Shown piece by piece: positions 1-8,596 of a stretch of 64,000 nucleotides of DNA. The notes beneath the pieces were generated by a model that worked only from the letters and a program-made list of their open reading frames with translations, searched no databases and was not told the DNA's origin. The DNA lies in assembly GCA_964475945.1 (NCBI GenBank), contig CAYYYF010000007.1:1-64000 (forward strand), written 5' to 3'. The position numbers and the translations under genes are program-made. Source of the stretch: JBBIQH01 sp964475945. GTDB taxonomy: Archaea; Thermoproteota; Nitrososphaeria; Nitrososphaerales; Nitrosocaldaceae. Within the stretch, counting starts at the first letter, position 1. Each line of letters opens with the position of its first letter.

Positions 1-203
1 TTTGGTTTAGTTTAGTAATTCATCCCCGCCATAAATAGCGAAGTTTTCTTACTATGTATAAAGAGCATTTTTGCCTTTTTCATAGCACCCATTACTACCA
101 AGAACTAATATAAGCATATATGGAACTTGAATTATGTAATAGATGTTATGTAACATATCTTCCTAATACAACACATTTATTATTAACAGCATATGCCATT
201 GAT

Positions 204-1253
204 ATGCATGATATAGTAAGGATAGATGGCTCTTATGGTGAAGGAGGAGGGCAGATACTCAGGAGTGCCATAGCCCTATCCATTATAACAAGCAAGCCTA
301 TAGAGGTATTCAACATAAGGGCAAAGAGGCCAAACCCAGGGTTAAGGGCACAGCATGTAGCAGCAATCAACATCCTTGCAGATATATTCGATGCAAGAGC
401 AGAGAATGTAAGCATAGGTTCAAGCACTATAAGGTTCATACCAAGCAAGGGTATAAGCAAGGAGCGTGCAAGGGTAGATATAGGTACGGCAGGGAGCATA
501 ACCCTCGTGCTCCAAGCATTGATACCAGCGGTAAGCATAACAGGTAATAGGCTAAGCATAGAGCTTGTAGGGGGCACAGATGTTAAGTGGAGCCCAAGCA
601 TAGATTATGTAAGGTATGTCTTAAGGCAAGCGTATGCAATTCTAGGTATAAGATTCAATCTTGAGGTTAAGAGGAGGGGCTACTACCCTGTAGGTAATGG
701 TATAGTATATGCAAGCATAGAGCCATGTTATAACCTTAGATGTATAGAATTTGTATCAGCACCAAGGCTGGAGCCTAGCATGGTAAGTGTATGCTCAAAC
801 CTACCAAAGCATGTTGCTGATAGGCAGATAGCAGGCGCATTAGCATTACTTGAGGGCAATGGTGTAAGATGCAGAGTATACTCATCAAGCATAGAACCTG
901 CAGAATCCCCAGGCTCATCCATACTTGTATATGCTACTAGTGATTATGGTCCATTCATAGGTGGGGATGCTATAGGTGAGAAGGGTAAGAGAGCGGAGCA
1001 TGTTGGTAGAGAGGCAGCAGAAAAGTTCATAAGGCCATACTGTAACAATGCTACAGTAGATCCTTACCTTGCAGATATGCTTGTTCTACCATTGAGTATT
1101 GCTAAAGGAAAGTCAAGTTATATAATAGATGAGGTTACAGAGCACCTTACTACAAACCTTTACATAGCAGGCATGATAACAGGGTGCAGGTACTCATTAA
1201 GCAAGATGGATGATAGAGGTTACTTGCTAACCATAGAGTCAGAGGGAGTCTAG
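204..1253 (+). CDS. rtcA: RNA 3'-terminal phosphate cyclase
   Basis: Converts RNA 3'-phosphate ends to 2',3'-cyclic phosphate using ATP through an enzyme-AMP intermediate. The hallmark GSYGEGGGQ lies at residues 9-17, and the expected C-terminal nucleotidyl-acceptor His is at about 314 in an EHLTTNLY context. The reading frame is open from 120, but I chose the ATG at 204 because it gives a family-typical 349 residues starting just before the signature; the 28 upstream residues look like untranslated leader. It converges on the CopD-like gene with a 15-nt 3' overlap. Archaeal tRNA splicing uses phosphate-end chemistry, so a link to RNA repair is plausible but not shown. Confidence 0.95.
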   Translation: MHDIVRIDGSYGEGGGQILRSAIALSIITSKPIEVFNIRAKRPNPGLRAQHVAAINILADIFDARAENVSIGSSTIRFIPSKGISKERARVDIGTAGSITLVLQALIPAVSITGNRLSIELVGGTDVKWSPSIDYVRYVLRQAYAILGIRFNLEVKRRGYYPVGNGIVYASIEPCYNLRCIEFVSAPRLEPSMVSVCSNLPKHVADRQIAGALALLEGNGVRCRVYSSSIEPAESPGSSILVYATSDYGPFIGGDAIGEKGKRAEHVGREAAEKFIRPYCNNATVDPYLADMLVLPLSIAKGKSSYIIDEVTEHLTTNLYIAGMITGCRYSLSKMDDRGYLLTIESEGV

Positions 1254-1694
1254 CATAGCAGCAAGAAAGAGTACTATAATAGCCTGTATAGCAAGTATCT
1301 TGCCCAGCATTATAGACCTTGTCCTAAGAAGGGCAAGGTTATCTGCATCTACACTTATCATGTTAGAGATCCTAGAATGTATGAACCATGTTATAAGCAT
1401 TGATATAACTACTGCTATCTTTACTGCAAGTATACTCCCATATATAGTAACAAATAATGTACTGGGTAGTATCAATGCTTTATATACCCCAGTTGCTAGA
1501 AGTATTCCTACAACAGGTATAGCAACCGTATTGAACCTCCTGCCTACCTTGCTTATTATACTCAACCTTGCAGATTCTTGCATCTCTTGTTTAAGCACTG
1601 GGATAAGAACCAATGTTATGAATAATGTTCCTCCAACCCATATACTTGCTGCAAGTAAGTGAAGCCACGTAACTATAGCCTCTATCAGCAACAT
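1239..1694 (-). CDS. CopD-like four-helix membrane protein
   Basis: A 151-residue polytopic membrane protein with about four hydrophobic segments (roughly 4-34, 55-75, 78-103 and 128-148). The first helix carries the HLLAASIWVGG pattern typical of CopD-type and related small haem/copper membrane domains, with a His at residue 12. Function could be copper handling or cytochrome-like electron transfer; the sequence alone does not decide. Its stop overlaps the end of rtcA on the other strand, so it is a single-gene unit read away from the LEA-like gene. Confidence 0.6.
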   Translation of the reverse strand: MLLIEAIVTWLHLLAASIWVGGTLFITLVLIPVLKQEMQESARLSIISKVGRRFNTVAIPVVGILLATGVYKALILPSTLFVTIYGSILAVKIAVVISMLITWFIHSRISNMISVDADNLALLRTRSIMLGKILAIQAIIVLFLAAMLDSL

Positions 1695-1767
1695 GTATTA
1701 TATGCTAGAGAGTAATAATAATCTATTGGGATAAGGATAAAATAACTCTCTCTGCTATTACTATCTG

Positions 1768-2283
1768 TTGCTAGCTCTAGGCAGAAGGGGCAAGTTAGTA
1801 GTTATAGGTGCAGGTATAGCAGCAGTGCTCATATTTGTTGCTGGTTGGCTACGCACAGTCGCAGAGACAAATGATGTTATGAAGTCTGTAAGGATAAAGG
1901 TTGATGATGTTAAGGTTAAGAGCATAGACTGGGATAGGATGAGGATGACTGTAAGCATAGACTTTAGGATATACAACAATACAGATAAGATAGTTACCCT
2001 CTCAAAGATAGAGTATAATGTTGCTTTGGATGGTGTTAACCTAGGCAGGGATATAGCATCTTATACAGATGTACCTTTGGTAGGTAGAGCACCAGTGTAT
2101 AGCAAGGGAAGCACTGTTCTACCACATGACTTTACCTTTGAGTATAACAGTAGCATAGATAGTGCATGGAATAGACTTGTTAGGGGTGAGAGCGGTGTTA
2201 CATGGAGTGTTAAGGGTACAGCTGATATAGAGACTGCATTCAGCATAATTCCAATGGAGTTTGAAGATACCCTTAATAAATAG
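1768..2283 (+). CDS. Membrane-anchored LEA14/WHy-domain protein
   Basis: 171 residues: one N-terminal transmembrane helix (about 8-28), then a beta-rich domain with a pattern typical of LEA14/WHy domains (a hydrophobic strand, NNTDKIVTLSKIEYNVALDG, and a second set of strands). The domain probably sits outside the cell. WHy domains occur in stress and desiccation proteins; the role here is unknown. The start is TTG at 1768; no better ATG precedes the membrane helix. The end overlaps hisA by 11 nt (convergent). A second protein of the same size and layout is encoded at 53340-53852 and looks like a distant paralogue, both ending in an SIDSxW/RWSVDG-like region. Confidence 0.55.
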   Translation: MLALGRRGKLVVIGAGIAAVLIFVAGWLRTVAETNDVMKSVRIKVDDVKVKSIDWDRMRMTVSIDFRIYNNTDKIVTLSKIEYNVALDGVNLGRDIASYTDVPLVGRAPVYSKGSTVLPHDFTFEYNSSIDSAWNRLVRGESGVTWSVKGTADIETAFSIIPMEFEDTLNK

Positions 2284-2992
2284 ACTTAATAACCCTCTTA
2301 ACCTCATCTATCCTTATCCTATTCTCATACAGTGCCTTACCGAGTATAACTCCATAGATGCCATACCTCTTTAGCATAGACACATCCTCCATACTTGCTA
2401 TACCACCAGATGCTATAACCTCTATACCATCAACCTTGCTTACATCTTTAATTGCATCTAGATCAACCCCTTGCATTGTACCATCCCTATCTATGCTAGT
2501 AAGCAGGAACCTCTTAACACCAATTAATTTAAACTGCATAACAGCATCCAACACACTTACACCTGTAATACTCCTCCAGCCATATATCACAACCTTACCA
2601 TTTGAGTGATCAAGCGCAACTACTATCCTATCATCACCATACCTACTGATCAACCTTGCTAGAGTATCCTTATCCTTGTATGCTAATGTGCCTATAACAA
2701 CGCTATAAGCATAGCTTAATGCATCCTCTATGGATCTAAGGTCTCTAAGCCCTCCAGCAACCTGCACAGGTATACTTACCCTTCTGCATATCTCCCTTAC
2801 TATATCTCTATTGCTACCAAGGGCAAGGGTTGCATCAAGATCAACTACATGTAGCATATCTGCACCCTCTCTAACCCACTGCTCTGCCATTCTCACTGGG
2901 TTACTGCTATAGACAACCTTAAGGTTAGGATCACCTCTGGTTAATCTGACTACATTACCCTGCATAATATCTACTGCTGCTATTATCCTCAT
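2273..2992 (-). CDS. hisA: HisA, ProFAR isomerase
   Basis: Fourth step of histidine synthesis: Amadori rearrangement of ProFAR to PRFAR in a (beta-alpha)8 barrel. The two catalytic aspartates are visible at Asp8 (AAVDIMQG) and Asp128 (VVALDHSNG), with phosphate-binding loops VAGGLRD at 78-84 and SIDRDGTMQG in the second half. At 239 residues the length is normal. It lies one base downstream of hisH in the same direction, so the two are almost certainly one transcript. HisF and the other histidine genes are not in the window. Confidence 0.95.
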   Translation of the reverse strand: MRIIAAVDIMQGNVVRLTRGDPNLKVVYSSNPVRMAEQWVREGADMLHVVDLDATLALGSNRDIVREICRRVSIPVQVAGGLRDLRSIEDALSYAYSVVIGTLAYKDKDTLARLISRYGDDRIVVALDHSNGKVVIYGWRSITGVSVLDAVMQFKLIGVKRFLLTSIDRDGTMQGVDLDAIKDVSKVDGIEVIASGGIASMEDVSMLKRYGIYGVILGKALYENRIRIDEVKRVIKSIY

Positions 2993-2993
2993 G

Positions 2994-3599
2994 CTATCTA
3001 ATATTATCCAAGAAGTTCTTTAGCATGAGCATACCTACCTTACCAGACTTCTCTGGATGGAACTGTGTGCCTACTATACCCTTATACTCTATTACTGCTG
3101 GGAACTCTCTACCATATATGCACTTAGCCTTCACTACACCATCATCACTTGGATTAACATGGTATGAGTGCACAAAGTATACCCATGGATCATCATCTAT
3201 ACCCTTAAGGATTATACTCTTAGCATCATTTATCTTTAACCTATTCCAACCCATATGCGGTACCTTAACCCTATCCCTTGGCAGCATGGTAACATCCCCC
3301 TTTAATACGCTTAAGCCCTCCTTGCTACCCTCCTCACTCCTCTCAAATAGCATCTCCATACCAAGACATATACCTAGCATGGGCATATGAGAATCTATTG
3401 CCTCCATCAACTTACCTATGTAAGGATTTATGCTACTTATCGCAGGATCAAAGTTACCTACCCCTGGGAGTATGAGGGCATTATATGCATCTAGATTGCT
3501 CATATCATTTATTACATCAACATTTGCATTAAGCCTCTCAAGTGCAACCTTTATACTGAATATATTGCCAGCACCGTAATCGAATACCGCTACCCTCAA
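2994..3599 (-). CDS. hisH: HisH, glutamine amidotransferase of imidazole glycerol phosphate synthase
   Basis: Class I glutaminase that delivers ammonia to HisF. The nucleophile Cys78 is in GICLGMEM and the His181/Glu183 pair is in GTQFHPEKSG, completing the triad. The N-terminus VAVFDYGAGN is typical. The length of 201 residues is normal. It is the upstream partner of hisA, separated by one base. Its synthase partner HisF must be encoded elsewhere. Confidence 0.95.
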   Translation of the reverse strand: MRVAVFDYGAGNIFSIKVALERLNANVDVINDMSNLDAYNALILPGVGNFDPAISSINPYIGKLMEAIDSHMPMLGICLGMEMLFERSEEGSKEGLSVLKGDVTMLPRDRVKVPHMGWNRLKINDAKSIILKGIDDDPWVYFVHSYHVNPSDDGVVKAKCIYGREFPAVIEYKGIVGTQFHPEKSGKVGMLMLKNFLDNIR

Positions 3600-3636
3600 C
3601 TATGCTATCTAACCTTGATATCCTTATTAATTTATC

Positions 3637-3972
3637 TTAATATCCATTTATCTGCCTCCCCCTGTTTATGATATTCTTCCTCCTGTACTCATCAAGTACA
3701 TCCCTAGCATCCATACCAAGCTCTAATGCTATCTGGATAGCAAAGTGTAGTATGTCTATCAACTCCTCTCTAGCCTTGTTATAATCAAGGTCATGCTTGC
3801 TCTTCCACCACTTCCATGATGTTAGATCCTGCAACTCACATGCCTCATGTATCACTGCTGTGCATAGCATTGATATCCTCTCCTCTCTGTAAGAGAATAG
3901 TGAATTACTCTTAGAACCAAGGATGCTCATATACTCCTTCTGCATCTTAAATATCTCCTCAAGCATATCCAT
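3637..3972 (-). CDS. Dimeric (all-alpha) dUTPase-like NTP pyrophosphohydrolase
   Basis: A 111-residue all-alpha NTP pyrophosphohydrolase of the MazG/dimeric-dUTPase superfamily. Metal-binding acidic helices are visible as EACELQDL and EELIDILHF, with the KWWK segment between them that is characteristic of dimeric dUTPases. Likely role: hydrolysis of dUTP to dUMP, keeping uracil out of DNA and feeding dTMP synthesis. It is short for dimeric dUTPases, closer to single-domain archaeal and phage forms. It lies 37 bases upstream of hisH in the same direction and could be cotranscribed. Confidence 0.7.
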   Translation of the reverse strand: MDMLEEIFKMQKEYMSILGSKSNSLFSYREERISMLCTAVIHEACELQDLTSWKWWKSKHDLDYNKAREELIDILHFAIQIALELGMDARDVLDEYRRKNIINRGRQINGY

Positions 3973-4040
3973 GCCAAGATACTTTAGTCTCTATTATTTT
4001 AGTTTAATGAAATATATTTTACTTAATTGAATATAAGTCT

Positions 4041-5501
4041 ATGATATACTTGGGTGAGGGTGCTCTAGAATACAATCCAAGCAATGATTACACTCTAATA
4101 TGGGGTAGGTTAAGATCAAATAATGCTAGTATTAAGATTGATTATTCATTCAATGAGTACATAAGCAATGCACTCTCGTACATGAAGGCTAACATGCAGA
4201 GGAGGAGCATATTCAACAGCAACAAGGATCCATTAGAGGGTATACTTGGTAACAAGGCTAAGGAGTTCTATCATGCATTTGATGATCTCTGCAAAGGTAA
4301 GATTGCATTACTTGCTGCAGGAGATAGATATGCTAATCCATTCATACTATTCAAGAGCAGGGAGGAGTATATAGCCGCATATGCTAATGCAGATAAGATA
4401 CTCTATGGATATGGCTTACTTGAGGCATGGAGGGCAGACCCAAGGATATACGAGGTTAATAGCAAAGGTGTCAATGCATTCAACCTACTCTTTACAGCAA
4501 GTATTGCTTACATGCTAACATTATACATAGATGCTGGATTGACAAAGGCTAGGGAAGTATGCAGATTATTTGACAGAGAGGGCATACTTAACAAGAACCT
4601 TAACGAGTGGGCAGATTATACAAGCAAGGGGTTATGGGTAGGCTCATATGAGAATCAGAAGAGGGCTATGATAGCACTTAGGGGTTACCTTAATGCATGG
4701 TTTGACTTCCTCAAGGACGCTAGTTGGTTAGAGATACACCATACACTACACCATGGCAAGGTTATAGAGAAGGATAACAGCTTCCTTGATACTGCTACTA
4801 CTGAGATAAATGAGACATCAAAGGCCATAATACTTGCAGATACAAGCATCTTCTCTGCAGAGGAGCTTGAGAGGAGGGATATGATAAGGAGGGAGAAGCA
4901 GATGGAGTGGACTATGCTTAGGATAGCCCTAGGCATACTATACCCCAGGGAGAAGGCTATAATAAGGCAGATATGGGATAGGGAGAAAAGGAAGGTTAGT
5001 TGGAGGTATCTTGAGGAGACATACTATGAGGAGATATGGGATCTTATAAGGTTGCACTTAAGTAATGAGGATCTTGATAGATGGATAAGGGAGAAGAGTG
5101 AGAAGACTCTAGGCAAGTGGCACTTCATATTCCATAAGAAGGCTGAGGTTAAGAAGGAGAAGGTGAAGGATATACAGAACATGGAGGTAAGGCAGGTGTT
5201 TGAGAGGAAGAATAGATTGCTTGAGATGCTCAGATGGGAGGGTGTAGGCTTGCCTGCAGATGCTAATTGGGATGATATTGTATCAAGGTTCAGGAAGATA
5301 ATGATAAAGTACCATCCTGATAGGGTGGAGGTTACAGGTATAAGTGCTGAGGAGGCTGACAGGATAACCAAGCAAGCAATAGATGTATTCAGGGAGCTGG
5401 AGGTTATACATGATACCTATCCAGAGATCTTCGGCTTGGCTGTGCTACCTGAGGATCTTGAGCAGGAGCTAAGCAAGGAGAGTAGGGTTATCAACTATTA
5501 A
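4041..5501 (+). CDS. Large protein with C-terminal J-domain
   Basis: 486 residues. The C-terminal part (about 395-455) is a J-domain: helix II, then KYHPDR with HPD at 425-427, then helix III. The remaining N-terminal 390 residues are mostly helical and I do not recognise them. A J-domain at the C-terminus suggests a co-chaperone that recruits DnaK to a specific client bound by the N-terminal region; the DnaK/DnaJ/GrpE genes lie 11 kb away. No membrane segment or zinc finger is visible. It is transcribed alone, convergent with arfC. Confidence 0.6.
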   Translation: MIYLGEGALEYNPSNDYTLIWGRLRSNNASIKIDYSFNEYISNALSYMKANMQRRSIFNSNKDPLEGILGNKAKEFYHAFDDLCKGKIALLAAGDRYANPFILFKSREEYIAAYANADKILYGYGLLEAWRADPRIYEVNSKGVNAFNLLFTASIAYMLTLYIDAGLTKAREVCRLFDREGILNKNLNEWADYTSKGLWVGSYENQKRAMIALRGYLNAWFDFLKDASWLEIHHTLHHGKVIEKDNSFLDTATTEINETSKAIILADTSIFSAEELERRDMIRREKQMEWTMLRIALGILYPREKAIIRQIWDREKRKVSWRYLEETYYEEIWDLIRLHLSNEDLDRWIREKSEKTLGKWHFIFHKKAEVKKEKVKDIQNMEVRQVFERKNRLLEMLRWEGVGLPADANWDDIVSRFRKIMIKYHPDRVEVTGISAEEADRITKQAIDVFRELEVIHDTYPEIFGLAVLPEDLEQELSKESRVINY

Positions 5502-5522
5502 ATTAATAAATTTCGTTATTAA

Positions 5523-6182
5523 TTACTCTACCCTCTTGTAGTAAAGGGTTACTTCATTACTCTTCCTACTCCTCCTTACCTTAACCAAAGATAACCTTAA
5601 TGCCTCATCTATTCTAAAGCCCTCTCCCTCTACAAGGGTCTTTGCATCCCTACCTCCTAGTATAAGTGGTGTTATGGTTACTATAAGTTCATCAAATAAC
5701 CTATGCTTGATCAACGACCAGTTGATCTCTCCCCCGCCCTCAACCAGTATACTCTTTATACCCATCCCTGCAAGTTCATGCATCAATGCCTTAAGATCAA
5801 CCTTATCCTTACCTACTGCTATAATCTTTGCACCCCTGCTTAGTATAGCCTTTACCTTATCCCTATTTGCCCTCTCAGATACAGCTATAAGTGTAGGGAT
5901 TGTATTGCATGTATCCATTATCCTACTCCTCATCTCTGCTATTGTAGCAGTGCTATCAACTATAATGCGCAATGGATCCTTGCTAGATCTATAATGCCTT
6001 ACAGTAAGCATGGGATCATCTACCTTAACAGTATTTATACCAACCATTATAGCATCTACACTACTCCTTAGCCTATGCACCCTTACCAGATCTTGCATGG
6101 ATGATAACCTGGACTCCATACTTACGCTTGCTATCTTACCATCTATGCTCATAGCAGAGTTTATTATTACATAGGGTCTCAT
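5523..6182 (-). CDS. arfC: ArfC/RibD-type diaminopyrimidine reductase (riboflavin synthesis)
   Basis: NADPH-dependent reductase that turns the ribosyl chain of 2,5-diamino-6-ribosylamino-pyrimidinone 5'-phosphate into ribityl. It matches the RibD C-terminal/DHFR-like family: NSAMSIDGKIA at the start, VGINTVKVDDPMLTVR, and ILVEGGGEINWSLI near the end. At 219 residues it has no deaminase domain, as in other archaea and fungi. Its ATG overlaps the TGA of the amidohydrolase gene (ATGA), implying translational coupling. It is the last gene of the riboflavin operon. Confidence 0.9.
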   Translation of the reverse strand: MRPYVIINSAMSIDGKIASVSMESRLSSMQDLVRVHRLRSSVDAIMVGINTVKVDDPMLTVRHYRSSKDPLRIIVDSTATIAEMRSRIMDTCNTIPTLIAVSERANRDKVKAILSRGAKIIAVGKDKVDLKALMHELAGMGIKSILVEGGGEINWSLIKHRLFDELIVTITPLILGGRDAKTLVEGEGFRIDEALRLSLVKVRRSRKSNEVTLYYKRVE

Positions 6183-7363
6183 GCTATACTTCCATATATT
6201 ACCTTACCATCCATCATTACTCCTTTTACGCATGACTCACTTGCCCTCTGCACTAGAGCGACGTATGGGTTATACATGCATGCTATATCAACATGGTACT
6301 TGTCTATTATTATAGCATCTGCAGCCATACCCTCGTCTATATAGCCTATTCCACTAAACTTGAATATCCTTGCTGCATTGACTGTAGCCATCTTAAGTAT
6401 CTCTCTAGCACTTATACCACGTTTTAATGCCCTAGATACCTTCCATATATACTCCATCTCCCTAAACATATCTGGCTTGTTAAGCATAACATTATCTGTA
6501 CCAATTGCTACTGTGCACCCTAGATTAAGCATATCCCATACCCTTGGTATACCTACGCTCAGTGATGCATTTGCCCTAGGGCATACAACTATACCTATAC
6601 CTCTATTCTTAACCTTAATTATATCATCATCTGTAGCATTTGTCATATGCACCAAGAACCCAGGTTCTGCTAACCTTAGAATCCTCTCAACCTCGCTCAT
6701 GCCATGATTGCTTAAGGAGTATGAGTATGACTCTTTAGACTCTGCTGCATGTAATCCAAATAGCTTGCCTTTTGCCTTTGCTAGCATGGATAACTTCCTT
6801 AATGCATCATCTGTATACTCATTTGCACCACTCAACCCAAACCCATCTGCATGCATTAATACACTCTCAGCATACCTCAAGCCATCAGCATCTATATCCT
6901 TACTATAGTACTCAATCCTACCCAAGGTTACGCATTTTATATTAACATCTCGTAGACTAGACTTAAGCATCATTACACCATCTAAACCCTGCTCCCTGAA
7001 GTCTATGAAGGTTGTTATACCATTCTTTACCATGGTAAGAGCACTTGCCTTTATGAAGTGCATAAGATGCTCCTTTACTGTATTACTTAAGACCCTGCTC
7101 TTTATACCGTATACTGGGTGTATTCTCTCATTGAATGAGTGCTCAGAGGCTACATCCTTTGCTACTGCATCTGCTATATGTGTATGGGCATTTATGAATG
7201 ATGGCATCATAAGTAATCCTTCGCAATCTATAACCTCATCCTTATAATCTTCGCCATTACCTCTAATTATCCTAAAAAATATCCCATCCCTTACTATTAC
7301 ATCTGCTGACTCTATATACTCTAACTCTTTGCCATATAGTAGGCTTATATTCCTTAGAATCAT
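6179..7363 (-). CDS. Amidohydrolase-superfamily protein in riboflavin operon (candidate deaminase or ArfB substitute)
   Basis: 394 residues of the TIM-barrel amidohydrolase superfamily. The metal-site residues are all present: His60 and His62 (NAHTHIA), His205 with Glu208 (GLHAAES), His239 (FLVHMTNA) and Asp290 (AIGTDNVM). The HAxE arrangement is that of mononuclear deaminases such as guanine, cytosine and S-adenosylhomocysteine deaminases. It overlaps arfA upstream and arfC downstream by four bases each, so it is embedded in the riboflavin operon. The expected formamide hydrolase ArfB and the pyrimidine deaminase are otherwise absent from the cluster, so I infer that it supplies one of these steps, most likely the deamination. 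Confidence 0.75.
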   Translation of the reverse strand: MILRNISLLYGKELEYIESADVIVRDGIFFRIIRGNGEDYKDEVIDCEGLLMMPSFINAHTHIADAVAKDVASEHSFNERIHPVYGIKSRVLSNTVKEHLMHFIKASALTMVKNGITTFIDFREQGLDGVMMLKSSLRDVNIKCVTLGRIEYYSKDIDADGLRYAESVLMHADGFGLSGANEYTDDALRKLSMLAKAKGKLFGLHAAESKESYSYSLSNHGMSEVERILRLAEPGFLVHMTNATDDDIIKVKNRGIGIVVCPRANASLSVGIPRVWDMLNLGCTVAIGTDNVMLNKPDMFREMEYIWKVSRALKRGISAREILKMATVNAARIFKFSGIGYIDEGMAADAIIIDKYHVDIACMYNPYVALVQRASESCVKGVMMDGKVIYGSIA

Positions 7364-8103
7364 GCCAAGAGTTCAAGTATATTATCATAAACTGCACTAC
7401 TCTTACGCATATCCCTTATCCTATCAAGCGCCCTCGTAGCAAGCATAGCAGCATCTCTAGCATTATAAGCAACCCCTATGCCGCACTTGAGTCTAATGCT
7501 AAGGTAATCCATAACCTTCTCCAGAGTATCTTTGATTGTATCCTTGCTTAACCTACTTGATACTACCATAAAGTTATCGCCCCCAAGGAAGAATGTTAAT
7601 GCACCATAAGCAAGGAATGCCTCACTTAATGCTAGATTAAGCCTTGTTACCAATATGGATATATCATATGGTAACATCCTTGCACTAACATTAGATGTAG
7701 AACCATCTATATCAATATGCATTATCTGCATCAATTGGTCGTTATCATTATCATGGTAAGGGTATATGCTTACCTTACCATCATTATTCATAGTAAGTTT
7801 GGCATACTCATGTGCCTTGTATGGTGTAGAACCTATACCTATACCCATCTTTATGTTGATGCCATAGGATGTGCTTATAGTCTCTAGTATTACCCCATGC
7901 TCATCCTTGCTTATACCATTGCTTACAACAAACATCTCATCGAATCTATTAAAGAATACCAAGCCCTTCCTCTTCGAGAACTGCTCCTGTATATCACTAT
8001 ATAGCCTTGCTTGGAGTATCTGCAGCCTATGCTCCCTATCATCCCCTAGGGTAGTAGTCCATGGTCCATAACCCTCCAGCCTTACAAGTGTTATCTGCAC
8101 CAT
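7360..8103 (-). CDS. arfA: GTP cyclohydrolase III (ArfA)
   Basis: First step of archaeal riboflavin (and F420) synthesis: opens GTP to the formylaminopyrimidine FAPy with release of pyrophosphate. Family features are the N-terminus VQITLVRLEGYGPWT, a GLVFFNRFDEMF segment, and FFLGGDNFM in the second GGDEF-like half. The frame is open from a GTG at 8115, but I prefer the ATG at 8103 because family members begin directly with this strand; it then lies 8 bases after ribH. It overlaps the amidohydrolase gene by four bases. Confidence 0.92.
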   Translation of the reverse strand: MVQITLVRLEGYGPWTTTLGDDREHRLQILQARLYSDIQEQFSKRKGLVFFNRFDEMFVVSNGISKDEHGVILETISTSYGINIKMGIGIGSTPYKAHEYAKLTMNNDGKVSIYPYHDNDNDQLMQIMHIDIDGSTSNVSARMLPYDISILVTRLNLALSEAFLAYGALTFFLGGDNFMVVSSRLSKDTIKDTLEKVMDYLSIRLKCGIGVAYNARDAAMLATRALDRIRDMRKSSAVYDNILELLA

Positions 8104-8111
8104 ACTAACAA

Positions 8112-8573
8112 TCACCTTATCACCACTCTGCTATCTGCATTCTTTATTGAGTTTAATAACCTTAGCCTCTTGACCATATCAACTGCTGCCTTTACTGCCC
8201 TAGTTGCTACTGGGTTTATCCTATCCACTGCCTGCTCATAGCTCATACCAGGGCCTGAGATACCAAGGGTTACAGGCTTGCCATGCTTGAGTGCAAGATC
8301 TGCTATGAGCCTAGATGCATTGTATGCTACTATCTCATCATGCAAGGTTGAGCCCTTTATAACAGCCCCTAGGGTAACTACAGCATCAACATCATCCTTA
8401 CTAAGGAGGTTATCTACAAGCAAGGGTATATCGAATGAGCCTGGGGCGTAGCATATATACTTGATATCTGCACTCAACTCCTTAGCATAACTTGATGCCC
8501 TCTCAAGCATCTTCTCTGTTATCTCAGAGTTGAACTCTGCAACAACTATTGCAAGATTTATACCCATACCCAT
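8112..8573 (-). CDS. ribH: 6,7-dimethyl-8-ribityllumazine synthase
   Basis: Condenses the ribitylamino-pyrimidinedione with dihydroxybutanone phosphate to form lumazine. Visible signatures are VAEFNSEI at the N-terminus (substrate binding), YAPGSFDIPL, and LGAVIKGSTLHDE containing the catalytic His. I chose the ATG at 8573, which has a GTGATC stretch just upstream resembling a Shine-Dalgarno site, over the GTG at 8582. The C-terminus has about 15 extra residues beyond the usual end. It sits between ribB (24 bases upstream) and arfA in the operon. Confidence 0.93.
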   Translation of the reverse strand: MGMGINLAIVVAEFNSEITEKMLERASSYAKELSADIKYICYAPGSFDIPLLVDNLLSKDDVDAVVTLGAVIKGSTLHDEIVAYNASRLIADLALKHGKPVTLGISGPGMSYEQAVDRINPVATRAVKAAVDMVKRLRLLNSIKNADSRVVIR

Positions 8574-8596
8574 AAGGATCACTAATTATATTCATT

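Noticed and set aside
1300..1662. Plus-strand open frame of 120 codons opposite the CopD-like gene
   Set aside because: It is the antisense of a membrane protein with clear coding character; the residues are those of a shadow frame. The same applies to most overlapping frames in the window.
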